A stretch of 34,065 bases of DNA from a virus. The notes below the pieces were generated by a model, which saw nothing but the letters and a program-made list of their open reading frames with translations, ran no database searches and was not told where the DNA came from. Location of the stretch: positions 1-34,065 of IMG/VR virus record IMGVR_UViG_3300037847_002848; one strand, given 5' to 3'. A program made the position numbers and the translations under genes. Below, one piece after another: positions 1 through 5,756 of this stretch. Numbering within the stretch: position 1 is the first letter of the stretch; each line of letters starts with the position of its first letter.

Positions 1-126
1 CTTATTTTTATTTGGCCTCATGAAAGGTTTTTTATCGTTGCCTGTTTTGCAAACAACGTCATACCCCTCAAGCTCTTCAGGCATATAAACATTTAAGACA
101 ATCGGTTTTATTTTATTAAAAAACAT
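1..126 (-). CDS. hypothetical protein, 3' part beyond window
   Basis: An open frame begins with ATG at 126 and runs off the left edge, giving 42 visible residues (starts MFFNKIKPIVLNVYMPEELE). The start lies 2 bases after the TAA of the upstream gene (129-131), so the two are probably translationally coupled as the last genes of the leftward operon. No motif is recognised in the visible part, which is basic and polar with no membrane segment. Function unknown. The call rests on the tight spacing and an uninterrupted frame. Confidence 0.5.
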   Translation of the reverse strand, partial: MFFNKIKPIVLNVYMPEELEGYDVVCKTGNDKKPFMRPNKNK

Positions 127-128
127 AA

Positions 129-512
129 TTATTTTCTATTTCGCAGTTCTTGTATGTACAGGCACTCGTTGCACCTGTCCTGACTTTCACCTTTTCTAAT
201 TCGTTTTGATCTTAGCATCAAAAAATTTCCGCACGCACATTTGCAAACCCACATTGTACCGTTGCAATTTTTCTTTGCTTTTAAGTCTCTGCCTAGAACT
301 GTTATGCGTCCGAATTGTTTGCCAACCATTTCCTTATAGAGTTTTTTCTCTGAGCCCACTGCAAACGGGTCTACCTTACGAAAATAAATTGGGTCCTTAT
401 AGACGTTTCTAAACTGCCTCTTAGGCTTGAAGTGTACACCCTTCGATAACACTACTCTTGCTGCGTTACCGTTAATAGGCGTGAAGTGTTTATTAGCTTT
501 ACTTGTGGTCAT
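129..512 (-). CDS. small zinc-ribbon protein
   Basis: This 127-residue protein has a basic N-terminal half and a Cys-rich C-terminal half: C90, C92/C94, then C114 and C117 in CNEC. The stretch from residue 64 (GKQFGRITVLGRD) through WVCKCACG resembles the zinc-ribbon found at the N-terminus of many phage HNH/AP2-type homing endonucleases. No nuclease domain follows here. A nucleic-acid-binding role is therefore inferred; it may be the remnant or free-standing form of such a domain. The start at 512 has an AGGGAGA ribosome-binding site about 7 bases upstream. It belongs to the leftward accessory gene block. Confidence 0.7.
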   Translation of the reverse strand: MTTSKANKHFTPINGNAARVVLSKGVHFKPKRQFRNVYKDPIYFRKVDPFAVGSEKKLYKEMVGKQFGRITVLGRDLKAKKNCNGTMWVCKCACGNFLMLRSKRIRKGESQDRCNECLYIQELRNRK

Positions 513-563
513 TTCAAAATCTCCCTATGACTAATTTTATCTTACCACACAAAATATTAAAAT

Positions 564-797
564 TTACGGGTCGGTGTTATTTTTTTTATTAAGTTTTTGT
601 ATTGCCTCATTTATTTCTTTATCTGACCCGTCAGTTTCGATAATTCTACCATCACTTTTATTATAGTATCTTTTAAATTTTGGGTGCTTGTATCCATTAT
701 AATCATAATAAAAATGAAATTGTAAATTTTTCTTTTTCTTATTTTTGGCGACGAGCTCCCACTCGTCGCCGTTGTTAACAAACAAAGCATAAGCCAT
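564..797 (-). CDS. hypothetical protein, 77 aa
   Basis: A small polar protein rich in Lys, Asn and Tyr. It begins MAYALFVNNGDEWELVAK, which reads like paired beta-strands, and ends in a lysine-rich helix. No family is recognised. Its ATG overlaps the TAA stop of the preceding gene (TAATG at 797), so translation is probably coupled. It is the fourth gene of the leftward operon that starts at 2104. The frame is uninterrupted and the overlap is typical of phage genes. Confidence 0.65.
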   Translation of the reverse strand: MAYALFVNNGDEWELVAKNKKKKNLQFHFYYDYNGYKHPKFKRYYNKSDGRIIETDGSDKEINEAIQKLNKKNNTDP

Positions 798-985
798 TAC
801 TTTACCCCCTTACGTTTAGACGCTGCCTCTGCACGTCTGGCAGCTCTGTTTGTCGAGCCCCTTAGAACTCTGTTTTTCCTCCCGTGGCCTCGCCCAGATA
901 GACAGAAACTATGTCCGAACTGAGAAAGGTTTAAGGAGCTATCAACTACATCTGCGTAGCCTTTTATGTTGCCCTTCTTTTTCAT
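797..985 (-). CDS. small basic protein, 62 aa
   Basis: The start is placed at ATG 985 (MKKKGNIKGYADVV) rather than the longer frame start at 1000. This ATG overlaps the upstream TGA as ATGA and has GGAGGGAAT at good spacing. The C-terminal half is strongly basic (GRGHGRKNRVLRGSTNRAAR, then KRKG), suggesting nucleic-acid or capsid contact. There is one cysteine. No family is recognised. It lies directly downstream of the cysteine peptidase gene; whether it is a substrate or partner is unknown, and no double-glycine leader is seen. Confidence 0.6.
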   Translation of the reverse strand: MKKKGNIKGYADVVDSSLNLSQFGHSFCLSGRGHGRKNRVLRGSTNRAARRAEAASKRKGVK

Positions 986-1725
986 TGAGATTCCCTCCAA
1001 TCTTTGATCTCTTCGAGCTTGCCATAAACCTCACACCAATCGTATGAGCAATGGCCGTCGATAATACCATCTTGAGAAAAGTCTACGTCGCTGCCGTCGT
1101 CATACTTATCGTCGTAGTCGCCGATCCAATACTGAGATACCATACCGTCATAATCATAGAACCTTTCTATTTCTATTTTTATGCCGAGCTGTGCAGCCAG
1201 CCTCTGAGCCTTTGACCGGTCAGAATTATAACCGCTCTTAGGCTTCCTAGCCTCAGACGGTATGGTGACCTTACCTTCGGCTGTAAGCTCCCACACGTGA
1301 GACACACGAGCCCGTCGCTTCACGCGCTTGCCTCGTATGGATGTTGGGTCCCACAGTATGCCGCACACGATGCGTCGGCCTTGAACTAGCTGGTAGTGCC
1401 AGCCAGCCACGATTAGGAAAACACGATTAGCTGTGCGCTCCTTAACGGTAGCCTTGAGCCAGCCGGCCAGCGTGGGCCCAGTGCGGCGGTGTAAGTTTAG
1501 ACCGAAAGTCATTGGCGTACTTTTGATGCCGCAATACTGAAGAGCTTGACGCACTTCCCAGTTGTAAGAGCCTTTGACTGACTTACGGCCACCGACGTGA
1601 CGTATTAGCCTAGCAGCTTCACCGGTAGTCATGCCGGTGATGCAACTAATTGCTGACGGACCACAGTAGCGGTTACGGTCACCCCGTGGGCCTTGGTTAA
1701 CTGATTTGATTTTAAGATTTGCCAT
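982..1725 (-). CDS. papain/C39-like cysteine peptidase
   Basis: This 247-residue protein carries the hallmarks of a C39-like cysteine peptidase fold. NRYCGPSAISCITGMTTGEA supplies nucleophile Cys21 in the CGPSA motif. GWHYQLV supplies His110 and ILWDPTS supplies Asp126, in the expected order and spacing. The C-terminal ~100 residues are acidic and of unknown role (a run of Asp and Tyr around 190-225). The usual upstream oxyanion Gln is not obvious; Asn18 may replace it. No transporter domain is attached, unlike bacteriocin exporters. Possible roles are processing of a host or phage protein, or deubiquitinase-like chemistry, but the sequence does not decide. GAGGGAGA precedes the start, inside the end of the previous gene. 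Confidence 0.7.
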   Translation of the reverse strand: MANLKIKSVNQGPRGDRNRYCGPSAISCITGMTTGEAARLIRHVGGRKSVKGSYNWEVRQALQYCGIKSTPMTFGLNLHRRTGPTLAGWLKATVKERTANRVFLIVAGWHYQLVQGRRIVCGILWDPTSIRGKRVKRRARVSHVWELTAEGKVTIPSEARKPKSGYNSDRSKAQRLAAQLGIKIEIERFYDYDGMVSQYWIGDYDDKYDDGSDVDFSQDGIIDGHCSYDWCEVYGKLEEIKDWRESQ

Positions 1726-1726
1726 T

Positions 1727-2104
1727 TTATTTCTCCCTCACAAGGAACCCGTCTGAAGTCATGGCTCCTGATAGTTGTAAACGCAATTTTTGCTCTTTAA
1801 GAATAAGTTTGAGCATTTCCTCAGCTTCTGATTTTTGACCAGATACTAATTTATCCAAAGCCCATCTAGCCCAGCTATATGTATCGGATGTTAGTAATTC
1901 AGAAGTAGCCTCTGGCTCATATTGACCAGCGACACTATCTTCCGGCTTGTTGTATCCACCTCCGACTTTATTAGCACACAGCCAGTTAATTAGATCCTGC
2001 TTAGATGTAGGCACGTCAACCTCAGTCCAATCGCGAGGAGCGCCTCGTTGAGCGTCCCTCTGTGTTCCAAACCACTGACCATTACTGCTTTTGTATAAAC
2101 GCAT
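1727..2104 (-). CDS. hypothetical protein, 125 aa (first gene of leftward operon)
   Basis: It begins MRLYKSSNGQWFGTQRDAQR, an SH3-like or beta-hairpin-looking start that recurs in small phage proteins. A helical middle and C-terminus follow, rich in Glu, Lys and Leu. No membrane segment or motif is recognised and the function is unknown. The ATG at 2104 has AAAAGGAT upstream. A good sigma70-type promoter lies about 35-65 bases further up, making this the leading gene of the block that continues with the cysteine peptidase. Confidence 0.65.
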   Translation of the reverse strand: MRLYKSSNGQWFGTQRDAQRGAPRDWTEVDVPTSKQDLINWLCANKVGGGYNKPEDSVAGQYEPEATSELLTSDTYSWARWALDKLVSGQKSEAEEMLKLILKEQKLRLQLSGAMTSDGFLVREK

Positions 2105-2140
2105 ATTTTAAATCCTTTTAAAAAATTAACTTATAGTATT

Positions 2141-2168
2141 AATATAGTTATTATTTTGTTAACGTCAA
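2141..2168 (-). promoter_or_regulatory. sigma70-type promoter of leftward operon
   Basis: On the minus strand, TTGACG (2168-2163) is followed by a 16-base spacer and TATATT (2146-2141). These match the bacterial -35 and -10 consensus at 5/6 each. A GTTAAC palindrome (2158-2163) overlaps the -35 end and spacer. The transcript would lead into the gene starting at 2104. Confidence 0.6.
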
Positions 2169-2240
2169 GTGAACAGGGTAAAATAATGCACTAAATTGCA
2201 AAAAAAGTTTTAAATAAAATCAATGACTTACAAATTATTT

Positions 2241-2579
2241 TTATTTTTTTTCTTCGTAATGAAAAATGCGATGACAGTTTGCACACAATATCTGGCATTT
2301 AGCAGCTTCCTCATACGCACGTTTCCACTGCTTATGAGATATATATTTACTGACTTTTGTGTCGCCTTTTGCTTCTGGGTGGTGGAAGTCGATAGCTGCC
2401 GGATGAGAAAAACCACATTTTTCGCATTTTAGTGTTGACTTAAATTCCCACCATTTTTCTCTATGTCTTTTGACGTTTTCTCTAGTGCTCTGCAAAACCT
2501 TCTCCCTATTTTCCAGATACCATTTCATACCGTAAGACCTGTTGTAAGTCTTACGCCGCTCTTTATCTTTATACGGCAT
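2241..2579 (-). CDS. HNH endonuclease
   Basis: A 112-residue protein with a basic helical N-terminus (about 1-48) followed by a compact zinc-containing HNH domain. C52xxC55 and C99xxC102 form the structural zinc knuckles. DFHH (H66/H67) supplies the first His of the active site, and the ANCHRIFH segment (N101, H103, H107) completes it. Such small free-standing HNH proteins are phage homing endonucleases or packaging-associated nickases. No terminase is visible next to it, so a homing-type role is slightly favoured. CAGGAG lies upstream of ATG 2579. An out-of-frame ATG 4 bases earlier stops after four codons and is ignored. Confidence 0.85.
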   Translation of the reverse strand: MPYKDKERRKTYNRSYGMKWYLENREKVLQSTRENVKRHREKWWEFKSTLKCEKCGFSHPAAIDFHHPEAKGDTKVSKYISHKQWKRAYEEAAKCQILCANCHRIFHYEEKK

Positions 2580-2626
2580 TCATTACTCCTGTTGGTGACA
2601 GACTTTATAACTTACAAAAACTAAAA

Positions 2627-2655
2627 TTGAAAACTTGCGCCAAAAATGAGACAAT
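2627..2655 (+). promoter_or_regulatory. promoter of the late-operon leader
   Basis: TTGAAA (2627-2632), a 17-base spacer, then GACAAT (2650-2655) preceded by TGA, which fits an extended -10 element. Predicted initiation is near 2661-2662. No gene starts before the strong terminator at 2705-2744, so the direct product would be a short leader or small RNA. Confidence 0.5.
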
Positions 2656-2660
2656 AGGTT

Positions 2661-2744
2661 AGCGGTTTTTTTAGTTTTACCGCGAGAGCTTTTTTCCTCA
2701 GCTCCCCCGTGCGTAGCCCTCCCCTCACGCACGGGGTTCCTTTT
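2661..2744 (+). ncRNA. candidate leader/small RNA upstream of virion operon
   Basis: From the predicted start the sequence can fold into three consecutive stem-loops. The first is GCGGT/ACCGC at about 2662-2683. The second is GAGCT/AGCTC at about 2686-2704. The third is the perfect 10-bp terminator stem at 2705-2736 followed by TTCCTTTT. The RNA would be about 84 nt. The unit has its own promoter and terminator and no reading frame with a ribosome-binding site. It may be a small RNA or an antiterminated leader for the late genes at 2791. This is inferred from sequence only. Confidence 0.4.
2705..2744 (+). terminator. intrinsic terminator before virion operon
   Basis: A perfect 10-bp stem, CCCCGTGCGT (2705-2714) with ACGCACGGGG (2727-2736), has a 12-base loop and is followed by TTCCTTTT. 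The T-rich tail lies on the plus-strand side, so it stops rightward transcription. All genes to its left are on the minus strand. It therefore most likely acts on a transcript starting inside this same intergenic region. Confidence 0.8.
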
Positions 2745-2754
2745 ATGTTAAAAT
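2744..2754 (+). promoter_or_regulatory. extended -10 late promoter / TATGTTAA element
   Basis: TATGTTAAAAT contains TGT followed by TAAAAT, an extended -10 (TGnTATAAT-like) with no convincing -35. It lies immediately after the terminator and about 37 bases before the first late gene, so transcription would begin near 2761. The TATGTTAA core recurs in other intergenic regions of the window. Confidence 0.45.
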
Positions 2755-2790
2755 GCTGTATTATGGGGTAAACTTATTTGGAGGATTATT

Positions 2791-2907
2791 ATGCCTAAAG
2801 TTGGCGGTAAGCACTATTCCTATTCTAAAAAAGGTATGGCAGCGGCAAAGAAAGCTGCTAAGAAAACAGGTAAGAAAATGACCTACAAGAAGAAAGGTAA
2901 AAAGTAA
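2791..2907 (+). CDS. small lysine-rich phage protein, 38 aa
   Basis: A 38-residue protein starting MPKVGGKHYSYSKKGMAAAK, with lysine making up about 40% of its residues and a helical (AAKKAAKK) core. Tiny proteins with this MPKVGGKH start are familiar at the head of structural operons in marine podoviruses; their function is unknown. The charge suggests DNA or RNA binding, possibly in the virion. A GGAGG ribosome-binding site lies at 2780-2785. Its TAA overlaps the next ATG (TAATG at 2907), so this and the next two genes form a tightly coupled trio. Confidence 0.85.
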   Translation: MPKVGGKHYSYSKKGMAAAKKAAKKTGKKMTYKKKGKK

Positions 2908-3077
2908 TGCCTAAAAAGCGCGGCCTCTATGCCAATATCCATGCTAAACGTGAACGTATCAAACGTCAGAAGGCAGCCGGCAAAACACCGGAGAAAATGC
3001 GTAAGAAAGGTGCAAAGGGTGCACCAACTAACAAAGCATTTAAACAAGCCGCCAAAACAGCCAAGAAGAAAAAGTAA
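2907..3077 (+). CDS. small lysine-rich phage protein, 56 aa
   Basis: A 56-residue basic protein, MPKKRGLYANIHAKRERIK then GKTPEKMRKKGAKGAPTNKAF and a Lys-rich tail. The YANIHAKR and KGAPT motifs are characteristic of a conserved family of short proteins in podoviruses, typically placed next to the portal or terminase region. Function is unknown; a charge-neutralising, nucleic-acid-binding virion protein is one possibility. Start and stop overlap both neighbours by one base (TAATG). Confidence 0.85.
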   Translation: MPKKRGLYANIHAKRERIKRQKAAGKTPEKMRKKGAKGAPTNKAFKQAAKTAKKKK

Positions 3078-3328
3078 TGCCATCGAAGCGTAAGAAGGGC
3101 CCCAGTTTATCAGTTGGCCGTGGAGAGAAACTTTCTGTTAAGCGTGGGGGCGGCTTAACAGCTAAGGGGCGTGCCAAATATAATCGGGCTACGGGTTCGA
3201 ACCTTAAAGCGCCGGCTCCAAACCCTAAGACTAAAAAAGATAAAGCTAGAAAGAAAAGTTTTTGTGCGCGCAGCCGTGGCTGGACGGGTGAGCGTGGAAA
3301 AGCTGCTAGACGTAGGTGGAAGTGTTAG
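3077..3328 (+). CDS. conserved basic phage protein (DUF6321-like)
   Basis: An 83-residue, highly basic protein. Residues 25-65 read GGLTAKGRAKYNRATGSNLK and onward to ARKKSFCARSRGW, matching what I recall of the DUF6321 family in podoviruses; the family number is from memory. A single conserved Cys sits in KSFCARS and another at the C-terminus. Together with the two preceding genes it forms a trio of very basic polypeptides leading the virion operon. Its TAG directly abuts the next ATG. Confidence 0.8.
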   Translation: MPSKRKKGPSLSVGRGEKLSVKRGGGLTAKGRAKYNRATGSNLKAPAPNPKTKKDKARKKSFCARSRGWTGERGKAARRRWKC

Positions 3329-4465
3329 ATGGCTAATCCTTTAGACTTATTAGACTTACTACGTTTTACTATGAAGGGCTCTAACTATTTTAAAAAACCC
3401 AGATTAGACACTAGCAGACTAAAAGACTCAGCTCTTTATTCTGGTTATTCTATAAATAAACATAGAACTGCTCCATTTAATTATAATGTTGAAGGTGATT
3501 TACTTGGTAATTTAATAAAACCTAAAACTGTTAGCCCTTCTGACTTACAGGGTAAAACAATGTATTTTGCCGCTGGAGATAGAACTTCTAACGATAGATT
3601 AATAAAAAAAGTAAATGATAGCTTATTAGAAAACCCTGTAAGAACTTACGGCGGTCCTGAATATATGGATCAAATAAAAAGAGGATCTTGGGCCTCTGAG
3701 CCCACAGCAATGAGATCTAAGGCAAATGCATTTAAAGAAGCCGCTGCTAGAGGCGAAGATGTTGTATTAAGTTATATGCCTATGGGTGAAAGATCAGGAG
3801 ATTTTTCTAAACATATGGCAGAAGTTTATGGCGAGATGTTAAAGTCTAGTCCTGTAGGATCTAACAGCTTTCCATTAATAGACGAAGCTATTGCTAATAA
3901 ATTTCCTAAAATAAAAGATATACCAAGTTTTAAAAATAAAACAAAATTTGCTGAATGGTTATCTAATCAAAAAGGCGGCAGACGTGCAGCTTTTATAAAA
4001 TTTTTTGATAGTAGCCTAATGCAAGATTTAGGTTTGCCTGATGTTGGCGCTGCACGCTTTGCAGTTACTAATCCAGATCTAGTAAACTCAAAAGCTTTGA
4101 GTGTTGGCTACAGAATGAGCCAACCAGATCTTTTATCAGGTATAATTAAAAGTTCTGACCACCCATCCTACGGTGCATTTGTTCCTAAAAGAGAGGGCAC
4201 TGGTAGTATGACTTTTGAAGGTCAATTACCATTTATTATAGGCGCAAGGGACACAGCTTTACCTAAAATTGCAGCCGGTAAAATGGATGCTTTACCAAAA
4301 GATATAAAATCTTATATGGGTAACCCAAGGTTAAACCAGAATATAGATCAACAATTTGTAGACGAAGCATCTACCTATTTTGATAAATTAAAGAACGAAG
4401 GTGCAGATCGAGCTGAAGCTTATACGTTTGATTTGTTAGAAAGTTACCTTAGAGGTCTTCAATAG
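3329..4465 (+). CDS. hypothetical virion-operon protein, 378 aa
   Basis: A soluble-looking 378-residue protein without membrane segments or a family I can name with certainty. Notable segments are PVRTYGGPEYMDQIKRGSWA near residue 105, RRAAFIKFFDSSLMQDLGLPD near 225, and ALSVGYRMSQPDL near 262. They resemble a domain found within large polyvalent, internal-virion-type phage proteins, but this is a similarity of style only. The gene is AT-rich and uses AGA for most arginines, unlike the portal and capsid genes and like the ejection-type genes at 23314-26702. It lies between the basic trio and an ART-like gene. Confidence 0.75.
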   Translation: MANPLDLLDLLRFTMKGSNYFKKPRLDTSRLKDSALYSGYSINKHRTAPFNYNVEGDLLGNLIKPKTVSPSDLQGKTMYFAAGDRTSNDRLIKKVNDSLLENPVRTYGGPEYMDQIKRGSWASEPTAMRSKANAFKEAAARGEDVVLSYMPMGERSGDFSKHMAEVYGEMLKSSPVGSNSFPLIDEAIANKFPKIKDIPSFKNKTKFAEWLSNQKGGRRAAFIKFFDSSLMQDLGLPDVGAARFAVTNPDLVNSKALSVGYRMSQPDLLSGIIKSSDHPSYGAFVPKREGTGSMTFEGQLPFIIGARDTALPKIAAGKMDALPKDIKSYMGNPRLNQNIDQQFVDEASTYFDKLKNEGADRAEAYTFDLLESYLRGLQ

Positions 4466-4592
4466 TGTCTTTTATTAATTCCATAATATCGTCTATTGCT
4501 TCCTCAGCTTCTTTTGGCAAGTCTTCTTTATTAGGCCAAGTCAAATATGCTAAAGCAGTAATTTCGTTTCTTATTGTTTCTAGTTCTTCCAT
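4449..4592 (-). CDS. small acidic helical protein, antisense in late operon (moron-like)
   Basis: A 47-residue protein, starting MEELETIRNEITALAYLTWP and ending in an acidic helix. It has a very good ribosome-binding site (AAAAGGAGAGAG) 7 bases before ATG 4592. It sits opposite to the surrounding virion genes and its end overlaps the previous gene's end by 17 bases. A TATGTTAAC element lies just upstream (4625-4617). Opposite orientation, its own signals and position between structural genes are moron features. Plus-strand translation of the region (4465-4656) is a Ser-rich shadow. Function unknown; no family recognised. Confidence 0.7.
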   Translation of the reverse strand: MEELETIRNEITALAYLTWPNKEDLPKEAEEAIDDIMELIKDTIEDL

Positions 4593-4616
4593 TTTACTCT
4601 CTCCTTTTAACAAGGT

Positions 4617-4625
4617 GTTAACATA
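4617..4625 (-). promoter_or_regulatory. TATGTTAAC element upstream of antisense gene
   Basis: On the minus strand TATGTTAACA reads toward the gene starting at 4592, about 25 bases away. TATGTT could serve as a weak -10, but no good -35 is seen at 15-19 bases. The same core precedes transcription units at 2744, 30196 (minus) and 30255. Confidence 0.35.
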
Positions 4626-4648
4626 TAAATTTAGCAAGGTAAAGTATA

Positions 4649-5755
4649 ATGGCTAGATTACCTGTACAACGTCCACCTTATTCTCAGTCTATACTAGATG
4701 AAGTGTCAGAAATTTCTCGTAGAGCTGGCGGCTTTGGCCCAGAAATAAGACCTAGAGATACGACTTTCTCTGAAGACATGACTGACCTACTTACGCCTTA
4801 CATTGGTAAAGATACATCAAGAAGTTTATTCGGCGGCAGACGTGTCGGCGGCGATATATTATCCAGATTTGCTGACAGCGCCGGACTAGCTAACATTATG
4901 CCTGTAAGCGCTGGCATAATGTCAGGTGGCCAAGCCGGAAAAGATTTTAAAGCCGGCAACTATAGTGACGCCGCATTAAATACAGGCTTTGCCGGTTTAG
5001 ATCTTGGGCTTAGTGGTTTTGGATTAAAACAAGCTTTAAAAACGTCAGCAAGACCTACTAAACCAGTAAAATCTGAGAATAAAATGCCTAAATACGAAGA
5101 TGCAGCTCATTTTATGAAAGTAAACGAAATGATGGGTAATGTGCTCAGGCCGCCATCTGCAACAAATTTAAATTATATACCAAGTCGTTTTGATCGTTTA
5201 GGCGTACATCTTGGAAGCCCATCTCAAGCTGAAGATAGATTTAAACATTTTGCAGGAAGTGACCCAAGCATTAATAAAGATGTAAAAGGTCAAACTTTTC
5301 CTTTAAAAATTAGAACAGATAAACCATTTGAAATAAAAGATTTTGAAGAGTTTGGAATTAAACCAGATTTAAGATTTGATATGACTGAAGTCATAGACGG
5401 TAAAACGGTTTTAACTGAAGATGGCGTTAGAGAAGTTATGAATGCTTATGCTGATGCAAAAAATGTAGATTTAGATACAGGCGTTGATTTATTTAGAAAA
5501 GAACTTACAGATAAAGGCTACACTAATGTTCCTTATATTAATCTTATAGAAGGCATGACTAAATCAGTTGGTAGAGTTGGTATTGATACTCCTTTTACAA
5601 AAGAAAATATAAGTAACATCATGTTAGTTGACAGAACTGCTAACGATCCGGCGGTAATAAAAAGCCGGTTTGCAAAATTTAAAGACGTATATGACCCAAA
5701 CATAATGGCTGGCATTGCCGGTATGGGTTTGTTATCCCAGTTGGAAGGTGAATAG
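4649..5755 (+). CDS. putative ADP-ribosyltransferase-like virion protein
   Basis: A 368-residue protein. Residues about 1-135 are Gly/Ala-rich and may pack against membrane or virion (NIMPVSAGIMSGGQ, GFAGLDLGLSGFGL). From about 180 the order of motifs resembles ART domains of phage polyvalent proteins: RLGVHLGSPSQAEDRF, then FPLKIRTDKPFEIKDFEEFG, then DKGYTNVPYINLIEGM, then a C-terminal SNIMLVDR and SRFAKFKDVYDPNIMAG. In such proteins GVHLG lies on a core strand and a Glu in the Y-INxxEG segment is a catalytic candidate. The usual first-motif Arg/His is not evident, so activity is uncertain. The gene is AT-rich and AGA-rich. It immediately precedes the portal. Confidence 0.5.
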   Translation: MARLPVQRPPYSQSILDEVSEISRRAGGFGPEIRPRDTTFSEDMTDLLTPYIGKDTSRSLFGGRRVGGDILSRFADSAGLANIMPVSAGIMSGGQAGKDFKAGNYSDAALNTGFAGLDLGLSGFGLKQALKTSARPTKPVKSENKMPKYEDAAHFMKVNEMMGNVLRPPSATNLNYIPSRFDRLGVHLGSPSQAEDRFKHFAGSDPSINKDVKGQTFPLKIRTDKPFEIKDFEEFGIKPDLRFDMTEVIDGKTVLTEDGVREVMNAYADAKNVDLDTGVDLFRKELTDKGYTNVPYINLIEGMTKSVGRVGIDTPFTKENISNIMLVDRTANDPAVIKSRFAKFKDVYDPNIMAGIAGMGLLSQLEGE

Positions 5756-5756
5756 C

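Noticed and set aside
2241-2579. HNH gene as part of the DNA packaging machinery
   Set aside because: HNH proteins beside cos-type terminases are known, but no terminase subunit is visible here, so a packaging role is not claimed.
3194-3203. GGTTCGAACC palindrome resembling a tRNA T-arm
   Set aside because: No acceptor stem, anticodon arm or D-arm can be placed around it, and it lies in frame within the conserved 83-residue basic protein gene.
4465-4656. Plus-strand open frame of 63 codons between two virion genes
   Set aside because: It is Ser-rich and has no ribosome-binding site. The opposite-strand frame has a strong site, a plausible protein and an upstream element.
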